48,845 nucleotides of DNA from Thermoanaerobaculia bacterium (GTDB lineage Bacteria > Acidobacteriota > Thermoanaerobaculia > UBA5066): NCBI GenBank assembly GCA_022071945.1, contig JAJVIN010000047.1, positions 1-48,845 on the forward strand. The letters run 5' to 3'. Positions 1-9,495 of this stretch are shown here, piece after piece (position 1 is the stretch's first letter; each line of letters opens with the position of its first letter). The position numbers were made by a program, and so were the translations under genes. The notes beneath the pieces are model-generated. The model did not search any database. It saw only the letters and a program-made list of their open reading frames with translations, and was not told the DNA's origin.

Positions 1-435
1 CGAGGAACGAACGATATAGGGTAATACAAGAATCGAGTCGGGGCCTCGCCTGTAAACCCCTCTACTGGCAGCACTTATCGACCGAGACCTCGGGGCGACA
101 CCCGCTTCTCAGTAAACTCCCGCTAGGGTCGGTCAGGGGAGCGAGACATTTCGGACAGGTGGCAGGTCTCAATCCATCCATGCGGGAATTTTCGCCTGTC
201 CAGAGGACGGATGATGTCCGCCGGGGCATCCCCCCGGCTTTCGCGACTCTTTTTCGCTCGCGGAGAGAGGCCCTCCAGGGCCAGCTCCCAACTCGCACCT
301 AAGATTAGCAATTGTAGGTATTTAGCCCAGGGAGGTGGGCGGAGAGATCTTGTCGCCTGTGTGAGTAGGGTGTGAGTACCGACTGGGCGCCACAGAATGC
401 GATTTCCGTAACCTATTGTCCCGAGCGGACTTACC
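1..435. other. No convincing gene; spacer downstream of tRNA-Thr
   Basis: No frame here has both a credible start and a protein I recognise. Short minus-strand frames between 62 and 311 are Arg/Ser/Pro-rich and look like chance openings in GC-rich DNA. The stretch is somewhat less GC-rich than the coding regions around it. It lies just beyond the 3' end of the tRNA gene, a position often used by integrases, but no integrase frame is visible. Confidence 0.5.
359..378. repeat. Tandem 9-bp direct repeat near the tRNA 3' end
   Basis: GTGTGAGTA occurs at 359-367 and again at 370-378 with two bases between. It lies about 60 bases beyond the 3' end of tRNA-Thr. It could be an integrase arm-type site left by an excised or decayed element, or chance. 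No partner attachment site is visible in the window. Confidence 0.35.
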
Positions 436-511
436 TGGAGCCGAAGGTCGGACTTGAACCGACGACCTGCTGATTACGAATCAGCTGCTCTACCGACTGA
501 GCTACTTCGGC
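436..511 (-). tRNA. tRNA-Thr (anticodon CGT)
   Basis: Read on the minus strand the sequence folds into a full cloverleaf: acceptor stem GCCGAAG pairs with CTTCGGC, anticodon stem GCTGA pairs with TCAGC around the loop TTCGTAA, and the T stem GTCGG/CCGAC encloses TTCAAGT. The anticodon is CGT, which reads the threonine codon ACG. The discriminator base is T and the 3' CCA is encoded at 436-438. Length is 76 nt and there is no intron. The CGT isoacceptor suits a genome with many G-ending codons. Confidence 0.96.
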
Positions 512-596
512 CCATGTGAGGCGGGCGTCCGCGGAACGCGGAGCCCGCGAATATTAGGGGAGCGACACCACGAGGTCAAGCCTGCATCCCGTCCGC

Positions 597-1859
597 TCAC
601 TCGGGATGGGATTCCACCCGCACTTCCACTTCGCTCGCCGCCGGTCCGCCCGCGGCCTTCTCGAATCTCGCCCGCTTCACCCATTCGTCCAACCCGCTCG
701 CGGGTCCACTGATCCGGATCACCTTCTTCACCCGGCCGTCCGGGTCCAGGACGACGTGGAAGAGCGCCTTGCTCCCCGGCGCCAGAGGCGGGAGCTCGGA
801 AGCCGGCGCCATTCGCCACTCGGCCGCCCGTCCCCCCGGACCGGTCACCGACACCACCGGACCCTGCCGCTTCTTTCCCTTCGAGAGCGCCGCCTCGTTG
901 GCCGCCAGCCGGCCCGGGGCTCCCGCTTGCGCCGTTGGCGCGCCCGCCACGGCTGGCGCGGCTGCCGGCGGGGCCGCCACCGCGGCCAACCCCTCGTCGG
1001 CTTTCCTTGCCGGAGCCGAGCGCATCGCCGTGGGCTTGTCCTCTGTTCTCGCTCCCGCGGCGTCCGCCACGACCGCCGGAGCAGCCGGGGCCGGACCAGC
1101 CGGGGCCGGGGCCGCCGGGGCTACCGCCCCCGCCACCACGGACTCGGCCTCCCGCTGATCCCGCGTCCGTTCCTCCTTCGCCTCGGGCTGCCTCTCGGCT
1201 GCCTGCGCGACGATGGCCACCGGTTCGCTCGCGGCCCCTGACCCGGCGGCCCGGGCCGCGTCCTCATCCCGGCCCGCCAATCCGGCGGCGGACGGGGCCG
1301 GACCGCGGTCCGGTTCGGCCGATGCCACCTGCACGGGAGACGGTTCGACCGGCCGGGACGCCTGCTCGGCGACCTTCGCGCTTTCCCCTGGCTGCGGCTT
1401 CTCTTCGAAGAAGACCTGAACCGGCCCCTCGATGTCCTTCTCGGGCACGTACTCGCCCGTGGGCCTCCGCCTGGCCGCCACCTGCTCCGGAGACCCTCCG
1501 AGCGTGGCGAGGTAATAGATGGCCACCACCCCGAGACCCGCCATCAGGACGAAGACCGCTCCCATCCGGCGCACGATGCCGAGCCTCAGGAGCACTCCAG
1601 AAAACCCGACCGCCTGGTCCTGAACGCGCGCCGCGATGCGCGTCGACAACGCAAACGGCGTGTCGGGCCCCGGCAGGCTCCGATACTCCTCGACGACCGC
1701 CTGGAGCGACGAGAGCTTCGCGTTCGCCTCGGGATGCCTTTCGAGATAGGTCTCGAACTCGGCCCGCTCCTCGGGGGAGAGATCCCCGTCGAGATAGCGC
1801 GAGCCCAGAAGCTCGAGTTCCTCGTCCCCGAGGGGCTTCAAGGAAGGCACCGCACTCAT
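597..1859 (-). CDS. Anti-sigma factor, single-pass, with TonB-C-like C-terminal domain
   Basis: This 420-residue protein probably holds the ECF sigma factor encoded just upstream inactive at the membrane. Residues 1-80 form an acidic helical domain (DEELELLGSRYLDGDLSPEE) resembling anti-sigma domains but without the HxxxCxxC zinc motif. One membrane helix lies at about 99-121. A long Pro/Ala/Glu-rich linker then leads to residues 345-420, where ALFHVVLDPDGRVKKVIRISG resembles the fold signature of TonB C-terminal domains. Its ATG overlaps the sigma stop codon as ATGA, so the two are translationally coupled. The linker and terminal domain would be periplasmic and could sense envelope state. 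The anti-sigma role rests on context and topology; the TonB-C resemblance is by eye and less certain. Confidence 0.8.
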   Translation of the reverse strand: MSAVPSLKPLGDEELELLGSRYLDGDLSPEERAEFETYLERHPEANAKLSSLQAVVEEYRSLPGPDTPFALSTRIAARVQDQAVGFSGVLLRLGIVRRMGAVFVLMAGLGVVAIYYLATLGGSPEQVAARRRPTGEYVPEKDIEGPVQVFFEEKPQPGESAKVAEQASRPVEPSPVQVASAEPDRGPAPSAAGLAGRDEDAARAAGSGAASEPVAIVAQAAERQPEAKEERTRDQREAESVVAGAVAPAAPAPAGPAPAAPAVVADAAGARTEDKPTAMRSAPARKADEGLAAVAAPPAAAPAVAGAPTAQAGAPGRLAANEAALSKGKKRQGPVVSVTGPGGRAAEWRMAPASELPPLAPGSKALFHVVLDPDGRVKKVIRISGPASGLDEWVKRARFEKAAGGPAASEVEVRVESHPE

Positions 1860-2458
1860 GACAATCGCTCCTTCAGCATCGAGCGCCCGCGCGCGATGCG
1901 GCTCCTCACCGTCCCGACCGGTACTTCCAGCGCCTCGGCGATCTCCTGATAGCTCATCCCCTCGAGGTCCCTGAGGATGACGGCCGTCCGGAACTCCGAA
2001 GGCAAGGCCGCCATCGCCGACCTCAGCTTCTGCCGGCGCTGCCTCTGCAGGGCCTCGTCCTCCGGCGAGAGATTCGGATCCGGCACGTTCGAGAAGAAGA
2101 GCTCCTCCCCGTCGTCCTGGCCCGGTTTCGGGTCGTTCGGAACGAAGTACTCCCGCAGCCGCGACAGGATCCCGCGACGGGCCCGGATCCGGTTCAGCGC
2201 GATCGCCAGGAGCCAGGTCTTCAGCGTCGACTCTCCCCGGAACCGCTCCAGGCCCCGGTAGGCCCGCAGGAACGTCTCCTGCACCACGTCCTCGGCCTCC
2301 GAAGGTCCGAGCATCCGCGCCGCCACGGAGAACACCATGGAGGAGTAGCGCCTGACGATCAGCTCGAATCCCGCCACGTCTCCGGCCAAGAACCGGGTGA
2401 TCGCCCGCTCGTCACCTGGCCAGTCTTGACGCTCTGGGACCTTCACCGGACTCGGCAT
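1856..2458 (-). CDS. ECF-family RNA polymerase sigma factor
   Basis: This is a 200-residue group 4 (RpoE-like) sigma factor that directs RNA polymerase to stress or envelope promoters. Region 2 is clear (FELIVRRYSSMVFSVAARML, then EAEDVVQETFLRAYRGLERF), followed by a variable linker and region 4 with its helix-turn-helix (GMSYQEIAEALEVPVGTVRSRIARGR). The ATG at 2458 was chosen because GGGAG lies about 10 bases upstream and the protein then has normal length; a start at 2569 would add 37 unrelated residues and run through the predicted promoter. It is followed by its anti-sigma gene with a 4-bp overlap and preceded by an ECF-type promoter at 2533-2561, which suggests autoregulation. Confidence 0.94.
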   Translation of the reverse strand: MPSPVKVPERQDWPGDERAITRFLAGDVAGFELIVRRYSSMVFSVAARMLGPSEAEDVVQETFLRAYRGLERFRGESTLKTWLLAIALNRIRARRGILSRLREYFVPNDPKPGQDDGEELFFSNVPDPNLSPEDEALQRQRRQKLRSAMAALPSEFRTAVILRDLEGMSYQEIAEALEVPVGTVRSRIARGRSMLKERLS

Positions 2459-2532
2459 CGCCGGGATTCTCCCACGGCTCCCTGCCGTGAACGACGCCGC
2501 GAGGGAAACCAGGATCGCCTCCATACATGGAC

Positions 2533-2561
2533 TGAGACCCGCGAGAGAGGCGATAAGTTCC
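2533..2561 (-). promoter_or_regulatory. Predicted ECF-sigma promoter (autoregulatory)
   Basis: On the minus strand GGAACTT (2561-2555) is followed by 16 bases and GTCTCA (2538-2533). This matches the GGAAC...GTC pattern of many ECF-dependent promoters. It would start transcription near 2526, about 70 bases before the sigma ATG. The sigma gene is the first gene downstream, so self-activation is the natural reading. Confidence 0.6.
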
Positions 2562-2587
2562 CCGCTCACCTCCCCCGCTGGGGCGGG

Positions 2588-3040
2588 TCATGCGGCAGGA
2601 CCACCCTCGAGGAGCTCTCGCGTCACCCGGTGCCGGTGCGCGAACATCCGGCACAGATCCGGCCGGATGACGAGCCGGTCGATGGCGGCGCCCCCCATCC
2701 GGGCCAGCGGCACCTCGTAGTCGACCCGGTCCGTCAACAGTCCGTCCAAGAAGAGATGCTCGTGACGCCAGAAGGAAAACGGCCCCTTCCTCTGAACGTC
2801 CACGAACCGGACCGGCGGTTCCCACACCTCGATCAGGGAGACCCACTCGAGCGAGACCCCGAACTGCTCCACACGAATCACGATCTCGGCCCCTTCGCCC
2901 ATCGCCGGCGGCAGGCTCACGACCCTGACACGCTTGTCCGGGGGCGAGAGCCGGGGCAGGACCTCGGGGCTCTCGTGCAGGCGCCACAGGACCTCCCTCG
3001 TCACCCCGGGAAGGGCAAGCTCGAACTCGAGGCGAGGCAT
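2588..3040 (-). CDS. SRPBCC (START/Bet v1-like) domain protein
   Basis: This is a 150-residue cytosolic protein without a signal peptide. It has the pattern of the SRPBCC ligand-binding superfamily: an N-terminal strand (MPRLEFELALPGVTREVLWRL) and helix, an alternating strand pattern (AEIVIRVEQFGVSLEWVSLIEVWEPPVRFVDVQ), then FWRHEHLFLDGLLTDRVDYEVPL, the motif seen in proteins of the 'ligand-binding SRPBCC domain' group, and a C-terminal helix. Such proteins bind hydrophobic small molecules; the ligand cannot be told from sequence. The ATG directly abuts the stop codon of the upstream gene at 3041, so the two are co-transcribed. The next gene downstream starts after a 129-base gap holding its own promoter. 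Confidence 0.8.
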   Translation of the reverse strand: MPRLEFELALPGVTREVLWRLHESPEVLPRLSPPDKRVRVVSLPPAMGEGAEIVIRVEQFGVSLEWVSLIEVWEPPVRFVDVQRKGPFSFWRHEHLFLDGLLTDRVDYEVPLARMGGAAIDRLVIRPDLCRMFAHRHRVTRELLEGGPAA

Positions 3041-3646
3041 TCAGTTCGGCGGGACGGGAGTCGGAGTCGGCTTCTTGGCCTTCGGCGGACGCGCCGTGAT
3101 CATGAACCCGTACCCGAGGGAACCCTTGGCGTAGGACCCGAAGTCGTTGAGCTGAACTGCTGGCTGAGGCAGCTGAAGCGGCGGCTCTCCGAGGGTCAGG
3201 ATCTCCACGTCGTCGAGCTTCAGAACGGGCCGGACTCGGGATTCGGGCGCCGTTCCTCCTTCCGGAACCGGATCGGCGTAGCCGAACACATCGATCGCTT
3301 CCTTCAGCCCGATCAGCTTGGCGGGAGCCGTCATCTGTCCGCCCGCCACCACGAAGGGAACCGCGCTCTTGGCCACGGTTCGTCCCTTCTCCTCGACCTC
3401 GATGAAGGACGACTTCGCCCCGTCCGGGACCACGAACCAGCTTCCGGCCTCGTCCCGGTAAACGGCCACGGGGGCCCCGCCGAACTTCACGACCGCGTCT
3501 TTCGAGACGCCCTTCTTCAGGACGACCTTCGCGCCCGTGTTGCCGACCCGGGGTTCGAACTCCAGGGGCGAGGTGTCCGCCCCTTGCGCGGACAAACCCA
3601 GGAGTCCGAAGACGATCGCGACCGCTTTGAGGACGTTCCTCATCAT
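3041..3646 (-). CDS. Exported protein of unknown function (IPT/TIG-like)
   Basis: The 201-residue product starts with a Sec signal peptide (MMRNVLKAVAIVFGLLGLSAQGA, cleavage near residue 23). The mature part begins with PLEFEPRVGNTGAKVVLKKGVSKDAVVKFGG, which resembles IPT/TIG immunoglobulin-like folds in which a position-and-value rule shapes the strands. It ends with a Lys/Pro-rich tail (KAKKPTPTPVPPN). I do not recognise a specific family. The start has two consecutive ATGs; a -10-like TAGAGT lies 5 bases upstream of the first and no Shine-Dalgarno sequence is present, so the mRNA may be leaderless. It is divergent from the LysE-type gene across a 63-base gap and abuts the START-like gene. 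Confidence 0.7.
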   Translation of the reverse strand: MMRNVLKAVAIVFGLLGLSAQGADTSPLEFEPRVGNTGAKVVLKKGVSKDAVVKFGGAPVAVYRDEAGSWFVVPDGAKSSFIEVEEKGRTVAKSAVPFVVAGGQMTAPAKLIGLKEAIDVFGYADPVPEGGTAPESRVRPVLKLDDVEILTLGEPPLQLPQPAVQLNDFGSYAKGSLGYGFMITARPPKAKKPTPTPVPPN

Positions 3647-3709
3647 GATTCACTCTACGCTGCTGGTCCCTCGCCCGCAACCGATCGTGAGAGGATTCGG
3701 GACGAGGAC

Positions 3710-4390
3710 GTGTTCATCCCAGAGTCTCAGACCGCAGCCTTCACCATCTCCTTCGTCTCCGGCCTCGTTTTCGGATTCGCCGGGGCGATCCCGCCGGGAC
3801 CGCTGAACGTGACCGTCATCCGGGATGCCGGGATCGGCCGGACGCGGGAGGCCCTCCGGGCGGCCACCGGGGGGGCCGTCGTCGACGGCCTGATCTGCGG
3901 CCTGGCGGGCTACGGACTCGGCTCGATCCTGGAACGCGTCGTCAACTATCCGGGCGTGCGGCTGGGTCTTGCGATCTTCCTGGTTCTCTATGGCCTCAAG
4001 ATCCTCATCTGGGACCGGCGAAACGAGGGCCGGCCTTCCGCCGCGGGAATCACACCCCAGACGAGCGCCGAGGGCGAGCGGCTCGATCTCTCCTTCTTCG
4101 TCGGGGTGCTGCATGGGGCCGCCAACCCGGCCGTCTTCATCAACTGGACACTCTTCATCGGGTTTCTCGTCAGCCACCAGCTCTTCCGGCCGGGACCGCT
4201 GACCGCTTCCGCCCTGGCCGTGGGAGTCGGGCTCGGAGTCTTCCTCTGGTTTCTCGTCTTGATCGAGCTCGTCACCCGCCTGAAGAACCACCCCGCGGGG
4301 GAGTGGATCAAGAACTCCACCACCCTGGCCGGCGTTCTGCTCGTCGGGTTCGGGCTCGCCTTCACCTGGAAGTCCTTCCGGGCCCTTTGA
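3710..4390 (+). CDS. LysE/RhtB-family transporter
   Basis: The 226-residue inner-membrane protein has the LysE translocator pattern: the start FVSGLVFGFAGAIPPGPLNVTVIRDA contains the conserved PPGP motif of the first helix, and about six hydrophobic segments follow (near residues 10-30, 40-65, 70-90, 130-150, 158-185 and 197-220). The family exports amino acids or other small molecules; the substrate is not predictable. The GTG at 3710 was chosen because it directly precedes the conserved first helix; the open frame extends far upstream but reads through antisense DNA. The histidine kinase gene follows after 9 bases, so they may be co-transcribed. Confidence 0.85.
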   Translation: MFIPESQTAAFTISFVSGLVFGFAGAIPPGPLNVTVIRDAGIGRTREALRAATGGAVVDGLICGLAGYGLGSILERVVNYPGVRLGLAIFLVLYGLKILIWDRRNEGRPSAAGITPQTSAEGERLDLSFFVGVLHGAANPAVFINWTLFIGFLVSHQLFRPGPLTASALAVGVGLGVFLWFLVLIELVTRLKNHPAGEWIKNSTTLAGVLLVGFGLAFTWKSFRAL

Positions 4391-4399
4391 GGTCTCCTC

Positions 4400-5895
4400 A
4401 TGCCGCTTCTGAAGCATCTGCCCCCCCGGCGTCTCTCCTCCCGGCTCGCGCTGACCATGGCCGCCGTGCTCTTCCTGGCCGCCGCCGCGCAGACGCTTCT
4501 CTACTTCAAGACCCGTGACGAGACGGTGCTCGAGGCCGAGGCCTCCTACCAGACTCTCGCCAAGGCAATCGAGGTCGCCGCGATGCAGATCGGCCCCGAT
4601 GGGTGGAAGGACCCGAAGGTCCTCGCCGACTACCGCGACAAGCTGAAGGCGAGCGGCTTGAGAGACATTCAGGTCACCGAAGCGGGCAAGCCGTTTTCCG
4701 AGACGGTCCCGGTGCTCTCCCCATCCGGGCCGGGAGGAGCGAAGAAGAAGGCGGCCAAGCAGCAGGCGATGAAGGACATTCTGATCACCGGAGTCGTCGG
4801 CGAAGGCGCCGCGAACTCCGTCCTTCAGCTTCCGCTCGTCGTCGAGGGCCGCTTTCTGGGCTGGGTCCGGATCGCCTACTCGCTCGAGAACATCCGCGAC
4901 ATCGTCGACGAGAACTTCAGGCGGCGCCTCTATGCCCTGATCGGCGTCTTCGCCCTGGGCCTGGCGGTGATGCTCCTGGTTTCCCGTGACCTGGTCCGGC
5001 CGATCGAGCAGCTTGCCACGGCGGCCGGGCAGGTGGCCGAGGGAGACCTCGAGGTCCGGGTCCCGGCCGAGAGGGCCGACGAGCTCGGCCAGCTGGCCCG
5101 CGCGTTCAACCGGATGACGGAGAAGCTGAAGGAGCGCCAGGAGCTCGAAACCCGTCTCGTTCGCGCCGAAAAGCGGGCCGAGATCGGACACCTCGCCTCC
5201 GGCCTCGCCCACGAGATCAAGAACCCCCTGAACTCGCTCTCCCTGGGCCTCGACGTCCTCAGAAGACGCCACAGCCCTCAGGATCCCGCGTCCGCCGAAG
5301 AGTACGGCTCCCGCATCCAGGTTCTCCGCAGCGAAATCGAGAGGCTCGCCTCCCTCATCAACAGCTTCCTCGCTTTTGGCCGTCCCCTCGTCATGAATAG
5401 GACGAGCGTCAAGCTCCTGGACGTCGTGAAGGCCTCCCTCGACGGCCTCGCGGAACAGGCGGAGAAGGCACGGGTCACGACCCGGCTTCAGATCGACGGA
5501 GAACCGGGGGAGGGCACTCTCGACGGATCTCTCATCAAGTCGGTCGTCTGGAATCTCATCCAGAATGGAATCCAGGCCATGGAGCGGACGGGCGGGACCC
5601 TGACCGTCCACCTCGCGAGGATTCCGGCGGCGGGTGGCGAGGGTGAAGAGTTCGAGCTCGTCATCGCCGACAGCGGTCCCGGCATCGCGCCCGACGATCT
5701 GCCGAGGCTCTTCGAACCCTACTTCTCAAAGAAGGAAGGCGGCGTCGGGCTCGGGCTCGCCATGACCCGCCGGATCATCGAGGAACACGGCGGCCGGATC
5801 CTGGCAAGAAACCGGGAAGGGGAACCCGGGGCTGAATTCATCGTCTGGCTCCCCGTCTCGGCCGGGAATGGCCCGACTTCCGGTAATCTCGCCGC

Positions 5896-5899
<4 letters not shown>
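4400..5899 (+). CDS. Membrane sensor histidine kinase (NtrB/ZraS-like)
   Basis: A 499-residue sensor that autophosphorylates on histidine and passes the phosphate to the regulator encoded next. Membrane helices at about 16-36 and 177-195 enclose a periplasmic sensor of about 140 residues with a Lys/Ala-rich loop. HAMP follows at 196-248, then the dimerisation domain with phospho-acceptor H271 in LAHEIKNPLNSL. The ATPase domain shows the N box NLIQN (385-389), DSGPGIA (424-430) and GVGLGLA (448-454). The HEIKNPL type of H box is typical of kinases that pair with sigma-54 activators. A GAGG site lies 7 bases before the ATG. The gene overlaps the regulator as GTGA. Confidence 0.94.
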
Positions 5900-7278
<1,379 letters not shown>

Positions 7279-7395
7279 AGAACCCCATCCTCGACCAATT
7301 AGGCGAACGGGATACCCTGAATGAGGCACTTTTCGCTCCGGAACCGTCTTATTGGGCAGGAATGCTTCGTGCATACCGCAAAACGGGAGAAGGTT

Positions 7396-7803
7396 GTGTC
7401 CGTGTTTCGGATTCTCGTCATCACAACTGGAATGTGGCTTGCCGTCCTGAGTCATGGGCCGGCGGCGAATGCTCAGGGTCCGGGAGGAGCTTCGGGTCCC
7501 AAGACGATCGTGGGTGAGATCCGGAACGTGGACGTCCCGAGATCCAGGGTGACGATCCAGGAATCGGCGAACGCCGCCGGGTCGCCGAGAAAAGCAGTCC
7601 CGGAAACGGTGGTGATCTCGGTGGACGCGGGAACGCAGATCTCCCGGGGCAAGCGGACCATCACGCTCAGTGAGCTGCGGCCTCAGGATCGAGTCCTGGC
7701 CAACTATTCCGTGACTCCTCAGGGTCTGCGGGCCGTGTCGATCCGTGCGGCCGACCTGCCGGGCACCACACCGACAGTCCCGCCGCCGCCTTCGGGCCGC
7801 TGA
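7396..7803 (+). CDS. Small exported protein of unknown function
   Basis: The product of about 135 residues begins with a signal peptide (SVFRILVITTGMWLAVLSHGPAANAQ). The mature part is a small strand-rich domain (KTIVGEIRNVDVPRSRVTIQ, then VVISVDAGTQI and ITLSELRPQDRVLANYS) that resembles the DUF5666/YobA-like OB folds of periplasmic proteins, and it ends in a Pro-rich tail. GTG at 7396 was chosen since GGGAG/GAAGG precede it at ideal distance and it gives a normal signal peptide; an ATG at 7321 in the same frame would add 25 residues. It lies 117 bases after the regulator gene and 53 bases before the MoxR-type gene. Confidence 0.65.
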   Translation: MSVFRILVITTGMWLAVLSHGPAANAQGPGGASGPKTIVGEIRNVDVPRSRVTIQESANAAGSPRKAVPETVVISVDAGTQISRGKRTITLSELRPQDRVLANYSVTPQGLRAVSIRAADLPGTTPTVPPPPSGR

Positions 7804-7856
7804 GCGAACCCCCAAATCGAAAAAGCCGGATGCCGGAGCCGGGCGTAGGAGTTGGC

Positions 7857-9413
7857 ATGTTGGACAGACCTTCGACCCTCGGCGAGCTGATCGACGCGGG
7901 GTACCGCCCAAAGACCGTGCGCGAGGAACTCCGGGAGAACCTCATCCAGCACCTCCGGACCGGAGCGAATCCGTTCCCGGGGATCATCGGGTACGAGCGG
8001 ACCGTCATCCCGGCCCTGCAAAACGCCCTCCTGGCCCGGCACGACATCCTGCTTCTGGGGTTGCGCGGCCAGGCCAAGACGCGCATTCTCCGCTCCCTCG
8101 TCCTACTCCTCGACGAGGAAATCCCGGTCCTGGCGGGTTCCGAGCTGAACGAGTCCCCGTTTGAACCCGTCACGAAGTTCGGCAGGCGGCTTCGCCAGAC
8201 CGCTGGAATGGACACTCCGGTCGCCTGGCTCCGCCGGGAGGAGAGGTACCGGGAGAAGCTCGCCACTCCCGACGTCACCATCGCCGACCTGATCGGAGAC
8301 GTCGACCCCGTCAAGGCCGCAACCCAGAAGAAGACGTTCGCCGACGAGGACGTCATCCATTACGGCATCATCCCCAGAACGAACCGGGGAATCTTCGCGA
8401 TCAACGAGCTGCCCGATTTGCAGCCCCGCATCCAGGTCGGCCTCCTCAACATCCTCGAGGAACGGGATCTGCAGATCCGCGGTTTCCCCGTCCGGATCTC
8501 CCTGGACATCCTGATGGTCTTTTCGGCCAACCCGGAGGACTACACCAATCGCGGCAACATCATCACCCCCCTCAAGGACCGGATCGCCTCGCAGATCCTG
8601 ACGCACTACCCCCTCACCGTCTCGACGGCCGCCGCCATCACCGAACAGGAGGCCTGGCTCGACCGGCCCCTCCCCGGCGTACAGATCCACATCCCGGACG
8701 AGGTGAAACTCCTCCTCGAGGAGGTCGCCTTCGTCGCCCGCCGGAGCGACCTCGTCGATCAGACCTCCGGCGTCTCGGCCCGGATGCCGATCGCGGCCCG
8801 CGAGCTTCTGACATCCAACCTCGAGAAACGGGCCCTGAAGAACGGAGAGAACCACGCCTCGCCGCGCCTCGTCGACCTCTTCGCCACTCTTCCCGCCATC
8901 ACCGGAAAAGTGGAGATGGTCTTCGAGGGTGAACAACAGGGAGCCGAGATCGTCGCAAAGAAGCTGATCGGAGAGGCCGTCAAGGCCCTGTTCGAGGCTC
9001 GATTCCCGCCCGTCGAGGGTCCGAAGGGCCGGGCGGACCGCGCACGCAAGAACCGCAACGACTTCGAGGAAGACGAGAGCGTTGCCTCCTTCGATCGATC
9101 GGAGCGCCGGTCTTCACCCCCCGCCCCGACGCCCTACGACAAGATCGTCAGCTCCTTCGGCAAGGACCGCAAGATCGTCCTCTCTGACGAATCGACCTTC
9201 GCGGACCACCTCAAGGCCCTCCGCTCCGTCGACGGCCTGGAGGAATTCGTGAGGACCCACGCGAGCCCCAAGGACGACTATGACCTCGCTCTCCTGATGG
9301 AGCTCGTCCTGGAAGGCCTCGTCCAGAGCCTCCGGATCGCGCGCGAAGACCTCGACTCGACCGTCACATACTCGGAGATGGCGAAGTTCAACCTGATGAG
9401 GAGCCGAGGGTAG
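7857..9413 (+). CDS. MoxR-type AAA+ ATPase (Mg-chelatase subunit I-like)
   Basis: A 518-residue cytosolic AAA+ protein. The P-loop reads GLRGQAKT (about 68-75), with Ala in place of the usual glycine before lysine. Walker B (GIFAINELPDL, 179-189), the sequence QVGLLNILEERDLQIRGFPVRI and sensor 1 (FSANPEDY) are characteristic of the Mg-chelatase/MoxR clade. These ATPases act as chaperones that insert metals or remodel targets with a partner VWA protein. A fitting VWA protein lies 10 kb away at 19580-20671 instead of next door. The ATG at 7857 follows AGGAG by 5 bases; an ATG 27 bases upstream lacks such a site. A less conserved linker (about 395-430) separates the ATPase core from a C-terminal helical part. 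Confidence 0.9.
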   Translation: MLDRPSTLGELIDAGYRPKTVREELRENLIQHLRTGANPFPGIIGYERTVIPALQNALLARHDILLLGLRGQAKTRILRSLVLLLDEEIPVLAGSELNESPFEPVTKFGRRLRQTAGMDTPVAWLRREERYREKLATPDVTIADLIGDVDPVKAATQKKTFADEDVIHYGIIPRTNRGIFAINELPDLQPRIQVGLLNILEERDLQIRGFPVRISLDILMVFSANPEDYTNRGNIITPLKDRIASQILTHYPLTVSTAAAITEQEAWLDRPLPGVQIHIPDEVKLLLEEVAFVARRSDLVDQTSGVSARMPIAARELLTSNLEKRALKNGENHASPRLVDLFATLPAITGKVEMVFEGEQQGAEIVAKKLIGEAVKALFEARFPPVEGPKGRADRARKNRNDFEEDESVASFDRSERRSSPPAPTPYDKIVSSFGKDRKIVLSDESTFADHLKALRSVDGLEEFVRTHASPKDDYDLALLMELVLEGLVQSLRIAREDLDSTVTYSEMAKFNLMRSRG

Positions 9414-9495
9414 GGAAACCGCCCACGAGGGGACTCCGTCGACGTCAGGGCCTCGGGCGCGAGGGGCTCGGGCGTCAGGGCTGGACTTCTCGATC

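Noticed and set aside
62-311. Two short overlapping minus-strand frames of 62 and 78 codons
   Set aside because: Arg/Ser/Pro-rich composition, no ribosome site, no family resemblance; typical chance frames in GC-rich DNA.
935-1861. 308-codon plus-strand frame opposite the anti-sigma gene
   Set aside because: Almost only Pro, Arg and Ala; it is the antisense shadow of the Ala/Pro linker of the anti-sigma factor.
3650-5611. 653-codon minus-strand frame opposite the transporter and histidine kinase genes
   Set aside because: No recognisable domain and strong Gly/Asp/Glu/Arg bias; the plus-strand genes have complete family motifs.
7355-7380. Possible sigma-54 promoter before the small exported gene (GGGCAGGAATGC)
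   Set aside because: GG and GC are only 7-8 bases apart instead of 10, so the element cannot be read by sigma-54.
9443-9481. CGTCAGGGC repeated 30 bases apart with a small hairpin (9451-9464) between the MoxR gene and the next gene
   Set aside because: Five-bp stem and GC-rich simple sequence; too weak to call a terminator or a specific site.
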